From Algoriphagus marinus (lineage in GTDB: Bacteria > Bacteroidota > Bacteroidia > Cytophagales > Cyclobacteriaceae): DNA of 64,000 nucleotides. The translations under genes and the position numbers were made by a program. Numbering within the stretch: the stretch's first letter is position 1; every line of letters begins with the position of its first letter. Of this stretch, positions 16,675-25,341 are shown in pieces. The stretch spans positions 184,448 through 248,447 of the forward strand of contig NZ_MSPQ01000009.1 of NCBI RefSeq assembly GCF_001936475.1, in the 5' to 3' direction. Under the pieces are notes generated by a model. The model was not told where the DNA came from, searched no databases, and saw nothing but the letters and a program-made list of their open reading frames with translations.

Positions 16675-18045
16675 ATGATTAAGCCTTTTAAGATTTTTAG
16701 TTCGTTCAGCTACATTGCGCTGATCAGCTTTTGCATTTCGTGCACAGGATGTACTGAAAATCCAATCCCTAAAGATTCAATAGAAGTCAAACTTTCTGAT
16801 GAACAGCTCCTGGATTCTGTTCAGTATTACACTTTCCAATATTTTTGGGATGGGGCAGAATCCAATTCAGGCATGGCGCCTGAGCGCATTCATTTGGACG
16901 GTAATTATCCAGACAATGACCAATTCATTGTGACAACTGGAGGAACAGGAATGGGTTTAATCGGGATCTTGGGAGCGATCGATCGAAATTGGATCACAAG
17001 GGATCAAGCCAGAATCAGATTCGAAAAGATGGTTGGGTTTTTAGAAAAAGCAGACCGATGGCATGGAATCTGGCCTCACTGGCTGGATGGTAAAACCGGA
17101 AGAGTCAAACCTTTTTCTCCGAAAGACAATGGTGCTGATTTGGTAGAATCTGCATTTTTGATTCAGGGCCTACTTGCTGTGCGGGAATATTTCAAGGATG
17201 GATCGGAAGCAGAAAAATCCCTCGCAAATAGGATCGATTTGCTTTGGCGTGAAATGGATTGGGATTACCATACCCGAGACGGTCAAAATGTATTGTATTG
17301 GCATTGGTCACCAAATTTTGCTTGGGACATGAATTTTGCCCTCGAAGGCTATAATGAAGCCTTAATCACCTACATTTTGGCAGCTTCTTCACCCACTCAC
17401 CCAATTGCACCTGAAGTTTACCATCAGGGCTGGGCAAGAAATGGGGACATAAAAGCCAACGGAATTGCTCCTTTCGGCTTTCCTCTCCAGCTCAAACATA
17501 ACGGAGCCGAAGAATATGGAGGGCCACTTTTTTGGGCACATTATTCCTATCTAAGCCTAAACCCAAAAGGTCTAAAAGATGACTATGCCGACTATTGGGA
17601 GGAAAACAGAAATCAAACGCTAATAAACAGAGCCTGGTGCATAAACAATTCCGGCAATTTCAAAGGCTATGGAGAAGATCTTTGGGGATTGACAGCCTCA
17701 TATTCGATCAATTTCTACGATGCGCATCGTCCCGGCAATGACACTGGTGTGATTTCTCCTACAGCCGCCGTCTCATCAATAGTCTATACCCCAGCCGAAA
17801 GCATGAAAGTGATTCGAAATCTCTATGAAAACTATGGGGATAAAGTTTTTGGAAAGTTTGGATTCTATGATGCCATGAGTCCACATCATGATTTCTTCCC
17901 GCAGCGATACCTTGCTATTGACCAGGGACCAATGGTAACAATGATAGAAAATCACAGAAGTGGCTTGGGCTGGAAACTCTTTATGAGTGCCCCAGAGGTG
18001 AAAGAAGGCTTGGACAGATTGGGATTTAGCTATCAAATTCCTTAA
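16675..18045 (+). CDS. Glucoamylase-family lipoprotein (GH144-like, beta-1,2-glucanase family)
   Basis: The 456-residue product has a lipoprotein-like signal (LISFCISCTGC) and one glycoamylase (PF10091) alpha/alpha barrel. Recognisable blocks are YYTFQYFWDGAE, VTTGGTGMGLIG, HGIWPHWLDG, DNGADLVESAFLIQGL, LYWHWSPNFAWDMN and the C-terminal VTMIENHRSGLGWKLF. Family GH144 contains endo-beta-1,2-glucanases from Bacteroidota, and this length is typical. The precise linkage cannot be proved from sequence. It begins the plus-strand sugar-catabolism run and is 20 bases upstream of the SDR gene. Confidence 0.85.
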   Translation: MIKPFKIFSSFSYIALISFCISCTGCTENPIPKDSIEVKLSDEQLLDSVQYYTFQYFWDGAESNSGMAPERIHLDGNYPDNDQFIVTTGGTGMGLIGILGAIDRNWITRDQARIRFEKMVGFLEKADRWHGIWPHWLDGKTGRVKPFSPKDNGADLVESAFLIQGLLAVREYFKDGSEAEKSLANRIDLLWREMDWDYHTRDGQNVLYWHWSPNFAWDMNFALEGYNEALITYILAASSPTHPIAPEVYHQGWARNGDIKANGIAPFGFPLQLKHNGAEEYGGPLFWAHYSYLSLNPKGLKDDYADYWEENRNQTLINRAWCINNSGNFKGYGEDLWGLTASYSINFYDAHRPGNDTGVISPTAAVSSIVYTPAESMKVIRNLYENYGDKVFGKFGFYDAMSPHHDFFPQRYLAIDQGPMVTMIENHRSGLGWKLFMSAPEVKEGLDRLGFSYQIP

Positions 18046-18065
18046 GTTCTATTTTAAAATCTGCT

Positions 18066-18851
18066 ATGCGACTTGTTGACAAATCTTTTGTAATTATCGG
18101 AGGAACTTCCGGAATAGGCCTTTCTGCTGCGAAAGCGCTTGCGCGAGAAGGCGCGAATCTGGTACTTGTTGGACTAGATGAGCAAAGTTGTAAGGATGCT
18201 TATGTTGCGCTGGATGGTATGGCTCATGTGAACTTTGAGGATGCGCAAGAGGAGGGTGTCGCAAAATCGGCAATAGAAATTTGCATCGATATCTATGGGA
18301 ATTTTCATGGACTTTATCATGTCGCCGGAGGAAGTGGTAGAAAATTCGGAGATGGTCCGCTTCATGAGATGACGCTCGAAGGTTGGAATAAGACACTTTC
18401 CCTAAATCTCACATCTTTGATGCTATCCAATCAAGCCGCAGTTCAGGCTTTTCAAAATCTCAAGCACGGTGGATCGATTCTGAATCTAGGCTCTATTTTA
18501 GCCTTTTCACCTTCACCAAAATACTTCGTCACCCATGCTTATGCTGCTGCAAAAGCTGCTGTGGAAGGTTTGACTGTAAGTTCGGCTGCATATTACGCTT
18601 CTCAAAATATTCGAATCAATGTCCTTGCACCGGCTTTGGTCGAAAGTCCTATGTCCCAGCGCGCCATGACCAATTCTGAAATCATGAATTTTTCTGCTTC
18701 CAAAATGCCTTTGGATGGTGGGCGAGTTGGTCAACCTTCTGATCTCGATCAGGCTGCAGTCTTTTTTCTTTCGGATGATTCCAAATTCACCACAGGCCAA
18801 ATCCTCCACATCGATGGTGGCTGGCACTTGACCGAGGGACAATACGGATGA
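18066..18851 (+). CDS. SDR family oxidoreductase
   Basis: The 261-residue protein is a classical short-chain dehydrogenase: nucleotide-binding GGTSGIG at residues 12-18, catalytic Ser143, Tyr159 and Lys163 (YAAAK), and the C-terminal GQILHIDGGWHL. The first strand ends in VLVGLDE, an acidic residue at the end of beta-2 that favours NAD(H). It overlaps the next gene by four bases (ATGA) and follows the glucanase, so it likely oxidises or reduces a sugar derivative in the same pathway. Confidence 0.88.
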   Translation: MRLVDKSFVIIGGTSGIGLSAAKALAREGANLVLVGLDEQSCKDAYVALDGMAHVNFEDAQEEGVAKSAIEICIDIYGNFHGLYHVAGGSGRKFGDGPLHEMTLEGWNKTLSLNLTSLMLSNQAAVQAFQNLKHGGSILNLGSILAFSPSPKYFVTHAYAAAKAAVEGLTVSSAAYYASQNIRINVLAPALVESPMSQRAMTNSEIMNFSASKMPLDGGRVGQPSDLDQAAVFFLSDDSKFTTGQILHIDGGWHLTEGQYG

Positions 18852-19735
18852 GGAAAGCAATTGGTATAGACCTGGGAGGAACAAATATCAAAGGTGTCCT
18901 AATCGATGAGCAAGGAAAAATCCTGCATCAAACTCGAAAAGCCACAGTTGGAGAGGAAGATGGAGTTTGGCAACAGAATGTAAAAGCACTTTACCAAGAA
19001 ATTCAAAACTTTGACCCCGATTCTCAAATCCAAGTAGGACTTTCTGCACCTGGACTGGCTAATGAAACGAACTCCTGCATCAACTTTCTACCGAATCGAC
19101 TTCCTGGTTTAGAGCAATTGGATTGGTCTACTTTTCTAGGAAAAGAAACTTACGTTTTGAATGACGCTCACGCTGCCTTGGTGGCAGAAGCTTCATTCGG
19201 GGTGATGAGAGGAATGAAAAACGCTATTTTGCTTACTCTTGGTACTGGAGTAGGCGGAGGATTATTGTTAGACGGCAAACTTTATCAAGGCCTTGCCCAA
19301 ATGGCTGGTCATATCGGTCATTCGGCTATTCAATCCGGAATGGATGACCTAAGCATTCTTGGAATCCCAGGAAGCCTGGAATATGCTATTGGAAACTATT
19401 CCATTGCCAAACGCAGTCAAGGGACATATCAAAGTACTTATGAATTGTTGGAAGCTTATCAAAGAGGCGAGACATTCGCCAAATGGATGTGGCTGGATAT
19501 GATGCGCACGCTTTCCTTGGCGATCTGCTCGCTTGCCAATATATTTTCACCGGAAGCGGTTGTGCTGTCAGGTGGCTTAACCCATGCCGGTGATTCGCTC
19601 TTTGTCCCACTTCAGGACTTTGTGGACCGCTATGAATTCCGGCCAAATGGAAAGCAAACCAAAATCATCAAAGCCCAATTTGAAGACTTCTCGGGCGCTA
19701 TTGGCGCAGCAGCTTTTGCCCTCAAAAAAACTTAA
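18848..19735 (+). CDS. ROK family sugar kinase
   Basis: The 295-residue protein starts with the ATP-binding phosphate-1 motif IGIDLGGTNIKG, has NDAHAALVAEA with the catalytic-base Asp region, LTLGTGVGGGLL (phosphate-2) and AGHIGHS with the His of the ROK signature. The usual Cys-rich zinc motif after it (CxCGxxGC) is absent: the sequence runs on as AIQSGMDDLSILG. Without the zinc site it may be a divergent glucokinase-like enzyme. There is no DNA-binding domain, so it is a kinase and not a repressor. It is coupled to the SDR gene by overlap. Confidence 0.85.
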   Translation: MRKAIGIDLGGTNIKGVLIDEQGKILHQTRKATVGEEDGVWQQNVKALYQEIQNFDPDSQIQVGLSAPGLANETNSCINFLPNRLPGLEQLDWSTFLGKETYVLNDAHAALVAEASFGVMRGMKNAILLTLGTGVGGGLLLDGKLYQGLAQMAGHIGHSAIQSGMDDLSILGIPGSLEYAIGNYSIAKRSQGTYQSTYELLEAYQRGETFAKWMWLDMMRTLSLAICSLANIFSPEAVVLSGGLTHAGDSLFVPLQDFVDRYEFRPNGKQTKIIKAQFEDFSGAIGAAAFALKKT

Positions 19736-19758
19736 ATCTACCGGAAAACAAGAAAACC

Positions 19759-20571
19759 ATGTCCTATACCCAAACCTACCTCGACCGCTGCCAAGAACTC
19801 TTGGATGGAGTTCGTACTCAAGAATCAGCCATCCAAACTGCTGCAGATTGGTTTTCAAAATCCATTTTAGCTGGTCGAATGGTCCATGTTTTTGGTTCGG
19901 GTCATAGTCGCATCATGGTGGAAGAGATGTGGCCTCGCTATGGATCATTCCCAGGTTTCAATCCGATTGTGGAGCTTTCGTTGACTTTTCACAATCTTGT
20001 TGTAGGGGCGAATGGGCAGCGTCAAGCTATGTTTTTGGAGAACGTTCCGGGTTTTGCTTCTCAAATTCTTCGAAATTTTGACCTTTCAGAAATAGATTCC
20101 GCATTGGTGATTTCTTCATCTGGATGCAATGTAGTACCGATTGAAATGGCTGAAATCTTCCAATCGAAAGGGATCAAAACCGTTGGCTTGATTTCCAAAA
20201 AGCATTCTGAAGCCTCCACCTCAAAAAGATCCGATGGGAAAAAATTGCAGGATTTCTGTGATTTAGTATTGGATTCAGGCGCGCCGGTGGGAGATGCAAT
20301 GGTCCAAATTGAAGGCTTAGAAACTCCCGTCGCTCCCGGTTCTACAATCGGATCTTGTATGTTGGTCAATGCCGTCAAGGCAGAAGTAGCAAACTTGCTT
20401 ACCAAAGCGGGGCATCCTCCAAAAGTATTGACTGCAGGAGCGGTGATCGGAGCTAAAAAAGCTACCGAAATCTTCCAAGCGGCCTATGATGAACATGGGC
20501 ATCGAATCGCCAAAATGTATCAACAAAATGGAATCCCATCTTATGTCTCAGAGCAAAACCCTGTGAAATAA
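19759..20571 (+). CDS. SIS-domain sugar isomerase-like protein (UPF0309 type)
   Basis: The 270-residue protein has one SIS fold: MVHVFGSGHSRIMVEEMW near residue 35 and ALVISSSGCNVVPIEMAE for the phospho-sugar-binding Ser cluster, then TVGLISKKHSEA. A second block (GSTIGSCMLVNAVKAEVA) is typical of the UPF0309/YckI-type sugar isomerase domain proteins. Such proteins bind phosphorylated sugars or amino sugars. It follows the kinase by 23 bases, so a kinase-to-isomerase order fits. Confidence 0.83.
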   Translation: MSYTQTYLDRCQELLDGVRTQESAIQTAADWFSKSILAGRMVHVFGSGHSRIMVEEMWPRYGSFPGFNPIVELSLTFHNLVVGANGQRQAMFLENVPGFASQILRNFDLSEIDSALVISSSGCNVVPIEMAEIFQSKGIKTVGLISKKHSEASTSKRSDGKKLQDFCDLVLDSGAPVGDAMVQIEGLETPVAPGSTIGSCMLVNAVKAEVANLLTKAGHPPKVLTAGAVIGAKKATEIFQAAYDEHGHRIAKMYQQNGIPSYVSEQNPVK

Positions 20572-20643
20572 GGTGCAGATTTCATTTCCAAAATAAGCGC
20601 ACAGGTAATATATTATACTTTCAAACCCAAAAGATCAAAACCT

Positions 20644-21834
20644 ATGGCAAACATCTGTATTCTCGGAGGAGGATTTATTGGTCGATTTTATGCCGAGTCA
20701 TTAACAGGAAGACGGTCGAGAGACCAAGTCAAAGTCGTCTATTCCAGATCAGAAGAAACTGTAGCTCGCTTTGCGAAAGATTATAATGTTCCGGTCTCAT
20801 TTACCGATATGGAAAAAGCAGTTGCGCATCCAGACTCAGCGATTGTGATCATTGCTTTACCAAATTACCTGCATGAAGAAGCAGTAATGCTTTGTGTAAA
20901 ATATAAAAAGCCAGTACTCTGCACCAAGCCACTTGGAAGAAATGCCGAAGAAGCATTTCGGATGATGGATGCCTGCGAAAAAGCAGGAGTCTTCTCGGGC
21001 TATTTGGAAGATCTTTGCTATACACCAAAATTCCAGAAATCACTCAAATCTGTTCAGGATGGAGCAATTGGCCGGGTACTTTGGGCGAAATCGCGAGAAA
21101 CCCATCCGGGCCCTCATGCCGATTGGTTTTGGGATCTGGAAGCAGCTGGAGGCGGAGCGATTGTGGATCTAGGCTGCCATTGCATTGAGATTTCGAGGAA
21201 TTTTATCGGGAAAGATATTCGCCCGTTGGAAGTCATGTGCTGGGCAGACACCCAAGTGAAGCCTATTGATGCAGAGGACCATGCAATCGGTTTGGTGAAA
21301 TATGAAAATGGGGCAATCGGTCAATTCGAGGTGAGCTGGACCTTCCGTGGTGGAATGGACCTTCGAGATGAGGTGATGGGAACTGAGGGGACGATTTGGG
21401 TAAATACTTGGCTGAGAACCGGATTTGAGATGTTCACTTCAGGGGAAGGAAAGGGCTATATCGCAGAAAAAGCGGAATCTGATTCTGGTTGGCAATTCCC
21501 AGTTGGTGACGAGGCTCACGAGTTGGGCTATCCAAATATGTTTATCGATATGTTTGATGCAATTGAAAAAGGCACTGCACCCCAAGAAACTTTCTACGAT
21601 GGCTATGTAGTGAACTCAATAATTGATGCGGCATACAAATCTGCGAAAACCAAGCTTTGGGAACCTGTGGATTTGAAAGTTTGGCGTGGAAAAACCGGCA
21701 TCACCAAACCTTCCGTCTTCCAAGAATACGATGCGGATCATTGGCTAATCAAAACCGAAAAACTCCCGAATGGCGATAAAGTCACGATTGTTAAAAACAA
21801 AGAAAGTGGAAAAGTGAAGGAGATAGTGGGGTGA
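20644..21834 (+). CDS. Gfo/Idh/MocA family oxidoreductase
   Basis: The 396-residue protein has an N-terminal Rossmann domain (ICILGGGFIGRFYAE, then IVIIALPNYLHEEAV), the family motif with the catalytic Lys (VLCTKPLGRNAEEA) and the second domain with GAIVDLGCHCIEISR supplying Asp and His. Members oxidise or reduce sugars and inositols at a ring carbon with NAD(P). Context places it with the ROK, SIS and SDR genes. The 3' spacer carries four TYGGRTG-like heptamers (21841-21868). Confidence 0.9.
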   Translation: MANICILGGGFIGRFYAESLTGRRSRDQVKVVYSRSEETVARFAKDYNVPVSFTDMEKAVAHPDSAIVIIALPNYLHEEAVMLCVKYKKPVLCTKPLGRNAEEAFRMMDACEKAGVFSGYLEDLCYTPKFQKSLKSVQDGAIGRVLWAKSRETHPGPHADWFWDLEAAGGGAIVDLGCHCIEISRNFIGKDIRPLEVMCWADTQVKPIDAEDHAIGLVKYENGAIGQFEVSWTFRGGMDLRDEVMGTEGTIWVNTWLRTGFEMFTSGEGKGYIAEKAESDSGWQFPVGDEAHELGYPNMFIDMFDAIEKGTAPQETFYDGYVVNSIIDAAYKSAKTKLWEPVDLKVWRGKTGITKPSVFQEYDADHWLIKTEKLPNGDKVTIVKNKESGKVKEIVG

Positions 21835-21840
21835 TGGGTG

Positions 21841-21868
21841 TTTGGTGTCGGGTGTTGGAGGTTGGATG
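21841..21868. repeat. Degenerate heptamer tandem repeat
   Basis: Four consecutive 7-mers TTTGGTG, TCGGGTG, TTGGAGG and TTGGATG lie just after the Gfo/Idh stop. The same unit family occurs at 23425-23466. Confidence 0.6.
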
Positions 21869-22025
21869 CGGGAAGCTTCGATATTTTGACTTTTACGCAA
21901 ATAATAAAATGCTAATCATAAGGTAAAAATATGGACTCAAGGGAGATGTATATGGCCACGAAACATTTGGGATCATTAATAAAAAGAGAATCGGAGTTCT
22001 TTTATTGGGGCAAAAGCTTTAAAAA

Positions 22026-22307
22026 ATGGAATTGATAAATTCAATTGATACAGCTGTTTTCACTACAACGTTTGTCCTCTTGGAAAACAAGCCAATCACT
22101 TTTGTAACACATGAAATTGAGGATGGAGCTTGGCAATTCTTTAGTGATGATGAATTTGAGAATTTTGAAGATGTAGCTAGAATAGTGGGATTTCAGGAGA
22201 TATTAAATATTGACCCTTCTCTTATTCAGCTTCTTGAAATGGAAGCCGGTTATACAGCGACTAGAGCCAGCAAAGATTGTAATTGGAAAATCCGAAGAGC
22301 GGGATGA
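22026..22307 (+). CDS. Small hypothetical protein, DUF2185-like
   Basis: The 93-residue protein has no signal peptide. It contains GAWQFFSDDEFENFEDV, then IVGFQEILNIDPSL and a C-terminal aromatic-basic end (DCNWKIRRA). The pattern W-x-F-F-S followed by acidic residues is reminiscent of the DUF2185 (Imm33-type) family. That resemblance is weak, and the role is unknown. It interrupts the catabolic cluster on the same strand. Confidence 0.6.
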   Translation: MELINSIDTAVFTTTFVLLENKPITFVTHEIEDGAWQFFSDDEFENFEDVARIVGFQEILNIDPSLIQLLEMEAGYTATRASKDCNWKIRRAG

Positions 22308-22395
22308 AAAAACACTTCTTTTTTTGATGAAATGGCTTTAAAATATTAACTCAAATCTATTGATCCCCAATCTCCTAACCCCTATTCCCTAACCC

Positions 22396-23421
22396 ATGCA
22401 ACCAACCCCAATCAGAACCACCGTAATCGGCTCCTACCCTTTTCCGGGATGGCTCGAGTTCGGCTCGAATAACCTAGACAAATTTGGAAAAGCAGACATC
22501 GCCGAAATGATCGATGATGCAGTCAGTATTGCTATCAAAGATCAAGTCGATGCAGGACTTGATGTAATCACTGACGGAGAGCAAACTCGAATCGATTTCA
22601 ACCTTTCTTTCTATGGCTTTCTGAAAGGTCTCCAACCCAATCATGACGAGACCCGAAAGTTTGGACCTCCTGCCCATGATCAGCGAGGGAAGCATTCCAT
22701 CATTGAGCCATTGACTGCTCCGGAAGGATTGGGTGCAGTAGAAGAATATAAACGCTTGGTTCGCCTTGCCCCAAAAGGCCCGACTTTGAAAGCTTCAATT
22801 CCCGGACCTTATACCTTGAGTGGTAGAATGATTCCTGATGGCAAAATCTACAAGGATCGATATGAAATCACCGAAGCACTTTTGCCTTTAGTTCGAGAGG
22901 AGATTCAGCGATTGGTGGATGCAGGTTGTCAGGAAATCACCGTGGACGAGCCATCAATGTCATGCTATGCCTACAAAGAAGATACGAAGCGATTTGTGGA
23001 TATTTTCAATCGAACGGTTGCACCAGCGGTAGGAAAAAGTAGACTTTCAACGCATTTATGTTTTGGGAATTTCAAAGGAAGACCTGTTGGTTTCCGTAAA
23101 TTGTATCCGATGTTACCAGATTTCCTAGACTTCAACGTCGATGAAATCCATATCGAAATGGCCAATCGGGAATTTGATGAATTACCACTTTTGGCCCAAT
23201 TCGCAGAAAAAATGGACGTCGCTGTAGGAATCATTGATGTGAAAAATTATTACATCGAAACAGTTGAGGACGTCAAAAACAGAATCAAACAAGTCCTTCA
23301 ATATGTCCCAGCAGAAAAGCTGGCAGTAGCACCCGATTGTGGACTCAGTCAAACTGCCCGCTGGGCAGCCAAGCGAAAACTCGCAGCAATGTGCCAAGGA
23401 GCGAAAGAGATGAGGAGGTAG
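22396..23421 (+). CDS. Core-MetE (cobalamin-independent methionine synthase C-terminal-domain) protein
   Basis: The 341-residue protein corresponds only to the catalytic half of MetE. The zinc ligands are all visible: His220 and Cys222 (STHLCFGN), Glu254 (IHIEMANRE) and Cys315 (APDCGL). The start RTTVIGSYPFP and the ITDGEQTR block also match. Full MetE is about 750 residues with an N-terminal domain for methyltetrahydrofolate, missing here. Such core-MetE proteins take methyl groups from other donors. I see no DUF1852 (MesX) partner, and the sugar-gene context leaves the substrate open. Confidence 0.88.
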   Translation: MQPTPIRTTVIGSYPFPGWLEFGSNNLDKFGKADIAEMIDDAVSIAIKDQVDAGLDVITDGEQTRIDFNLSFYGFLKGLQPNHDETRKFGPPAHDQRGKHSIIEPLTAPEGLGAVEEYKRLVRLAPKGPTLKASIPGPYTLSGRMIPDGKIYKDRYEITEALLPLVREEIQRLVDAGCQEITVDEPSMSCYAYKEDTKRFVDIFNRTVAPAVGKSRLSTHLCFGNFKGRPVGFRKLYPMLPDFLDFNVDEIHIEMANREFDELPLLAQFAEKMDVAVGIIDVKNYYIETVEDVKNRIKQVLQYVPAEKLAVAPDCGLSQTARWAAKRKLAAMCQGAKEMRR

Positions 23422-23424
23422 GAA

Positions 23425-23466
23425 GTTGGAGGTCGGATGTCGGATGTCGGATGTTGGATGTTGGAT
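23425..23466. repeat. Tandem heptamer repeat (six units)
   Basis: GTTGGAG is followed by three GTCGGAT and two GTTGGAT units directly after the core-MetE stop. It is G-rich on the plus strand and unlike the AT-rich spacers nearby. The unit family is shared with 21841-21868. Confidence 0.75.
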
Positions 23467-23592
23467 GAAAAAAATTCAGATACTTGACTTCCAGAATTTT
23501 AAACCCCAAAGTAAATGGCTAGAATGAGACTATCAAATCGGCTTTAAGCCCTTAATTTTAAATTATTAATTTTCAAATTTTAAATTCTTCCC

Positions 23593-24351
23593 ATGAATTT
23601 TACTTTAAAAGAAGTCGCAAAAATGATCGACCATTCTTTGCTTCATCCCACGATGACCGATCAGGAAATGGAGGATGGATGTAAGCTGGCTTTAGAATAC
23701 GAGGTAGCCGCGGTTTGTATCAAGCCTTATTTTGTAAAGGAGACTGCCAAGCTTTTGAAAGGCTCCAAAGTCAAAGTTTGCTCAGTAATCGGTTTTCCGC
23801 ATGGGAATAGCACCATCAAATTGAAAGTCTTGGAAACCCGTCAAGCTTGCAAAGATGGCGCGACTGAGATCGACATGGTGGCCAACTGTGGCAAAGTTCT
23901 AGGCGGAGACTGGAGCTATGTTCGAAAAGAGATCAAAGCCATCAATAAAGAATGCGAAAAGCATGGGGCAATCTTGAAAGTGATCTTCGAAAACGACTTT
24001 TTATCCGAGGATAAATTCAAGATCAAGCTTTGTAAAATATGCAGTAAAATCGGAGTTGCATTTGTGAAGACAAGCACGGGCTATGGATTTGTAAAGCAAC
24101 CCGATGGACATTACAGCTATGCTGGAGCTACCACACATGATCTGAAACTGATGCGAAAATACTGCGACCCGAAAGTTCAGATCAAAGCCGCTGGAGGAAT
24201 CAGAACCTTAGATGGATTACTGGAAGCAAGAGATTTGGGCTGCACGCGTCTCGGAGCCTCAGCTACAGTAGCTATAATGGAAGAAGCCAAATCCAGATTA
24301 GGAATTTCAGGTGATAAAAAAGAGGCGGCAGAAGACAAATCCGGTTATTGA
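23593..24351 (+). CDS. deoC: Deoxyribose-phosphate aldolase
   Basis: The 252-residue protein is a class I aldolase TIM barrel. DHSLLHPTMTDQE starts the fold. VCSVIGFPHG, ATEIDMVANCG (Asp94), FVKTSTGYG with Schiff-base Lys159, and IKAAGGIRTLDG with Lys198 complete the catalytic set. DeoC makes or breaks 2-deoxyribose 5-phosphate from acetaldehyde and glyceraldehyde 3-phosphate. There is no deoA, deoD or deoB nearby, and the surrounding sugar genes raise the possibility of a DeoC-like aldolase with another substrate. The next gene starts two bases past its stop. Confidence 0.9.
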   Translation: MNFTLKEVAKMIDHSLLHPTMTDQEMEDGCKLALEYEVAAVCIKPYFVKETAKLLKGSKVKVCSVIGFPHGNSTIKLKVLETRQACKDGATEIDMVANCGKVLGGDWSYVRKEIKAINKECEKHGAILKVIFENDFLSEDKFKIKLCKICSKIGVAFVKTSTGYGFVKQPDGHYSYAGATTHDLKLMRKYCDPKVQIKAAGGIRTLDGLLEARDLGCTRLGASATVAIMEEAKSRLGISGDKKEAAEDKSGY

Positions 24352-24352
24352 G

Positions 24353-25192
24353 ATGATCAAACCAATCAAAAATGACGAGGAGCTTTTGGCTGAAATCAAA
24401 GCATACGCTGAGGAAGTGGAAGGACTTCGGATATGGTGGCTCGGTCAAAGTGGTTTTCTGATTCAATGGCATGGAATTCATTTGCTTTTAGACCCCTATT
24501 TATCCGATAGTCTCAGCAAAAAGTATCAGGGTACGGACAAGCCTCATGTGAGAATGAGTGAGTTGGTGATTTCACCGGAAAAGCTGGATTTCATTGATTT
24601 GGTCACTTCCTCACATAACCATACGGATCACTTGGATGCGGAGACACTTAAGCCAATTTTAAAGGCAAACCCTAAAATCCGTTTTGTGATTCCCGAAGCA
24701 AATCGAGCTTTTGTAGCTGAGCGAGTAGGATGTGATCCGAATTTCCTAATTGGGCTGACCGACCGACAGAGTTACTTTCTCAATCAGGCCGTGGCATTTA
24801 ATGCGATTCCTTCTGCACATAATGAATTGGAGAAAAATGATAACGGCCATCACAAGTTCTTAGGCTATATCATTCAAATTGGCCCATATTCCATTTACCA
24901 TTCAGGAGATACGCTATGGTATGAAGGTTTAGAGAAAAAAGTTGCCCACTTCCATCCTGATGTACTTCTTTTACCCATCAACGGAAATAAGCCAGAACGG
25001 AAAGTCGCGGGAAATATGAGTGCTGATGAAGCCGCTACATTTGGAAAAGCAGTGGGAACAGGAATTGTCATCCCTCATCATTACAACATGTTTGAGTTTA
25101 ATACCGAAGATCCTGAGCGCTTTATAGAAGCGGCTGAAAAGGAAGGGATTCCATACCAAGTATTGGAAATTGGCGGGAAAATCGAGGTCTAA
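24353..25192 (+). CDS. MBL-fold metallo-hydrolase (UlaG-like)
   Basis: The 279-residue product starts at ATG 24353, one base after the deoC stop; a longer frame would overlap deoC. The metallo-beta-lactamase metal motif is SSHNHTDHLDAE, with His88, His90, Asp92 and His93. WWLGQSGFLIQW and YSIYHSGDTLWYEG complete the fold, and IVIPHHYNMFEF gives the last His. UlaG-type members are lactonases of sugar-acid pathways (ascorbate 6-phosphate). Coupling to deoC suggests joint action. Confidence 0.88.
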   Translation: MIKPIKNDEELLAEIKAYAEEVEGLRIWWLGQSGFLIQWHGIHLLLDPYLSDSLSKKYQGTDKPHVRMSELVISPEKLDFIDLVTSSHNHTDHLDAETLKPILKANPKIRFVIPEANRAFVAERVGCDPNFLIGLTDRQSYFLNQAVAFNAIPSAHNELEKNDNGHHKFLGYIIQIGPYSIYHSGDTLWYEGLEKKVAHFHPDVLLLPINGNKPERKVAGNMSADEAATFGKAVGTGIVIPHHYNMFEFNTEDPERFIEAAEKEGIPYQVLEIGGKIEV

Positions 25193-25341
25193 TTTTAAAT
25201 TGATTTCCAATAAACTTATTCAGAGCTTTTAAATATTCTGATTTGTAGTGTTAACTAAATAGAATATAAGTCTAATAAAGAGATATAATCAATAGAAGCA
25301 CATCTATCGAAAAAAAACAGATCCAGCTAACTCAAATTTTT

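Noticed and set aside
23425..23466. CRISPR-like short repeats
   Set aside because: Units are 7 bases in direct tandem without spacers, and no cas gene is present.
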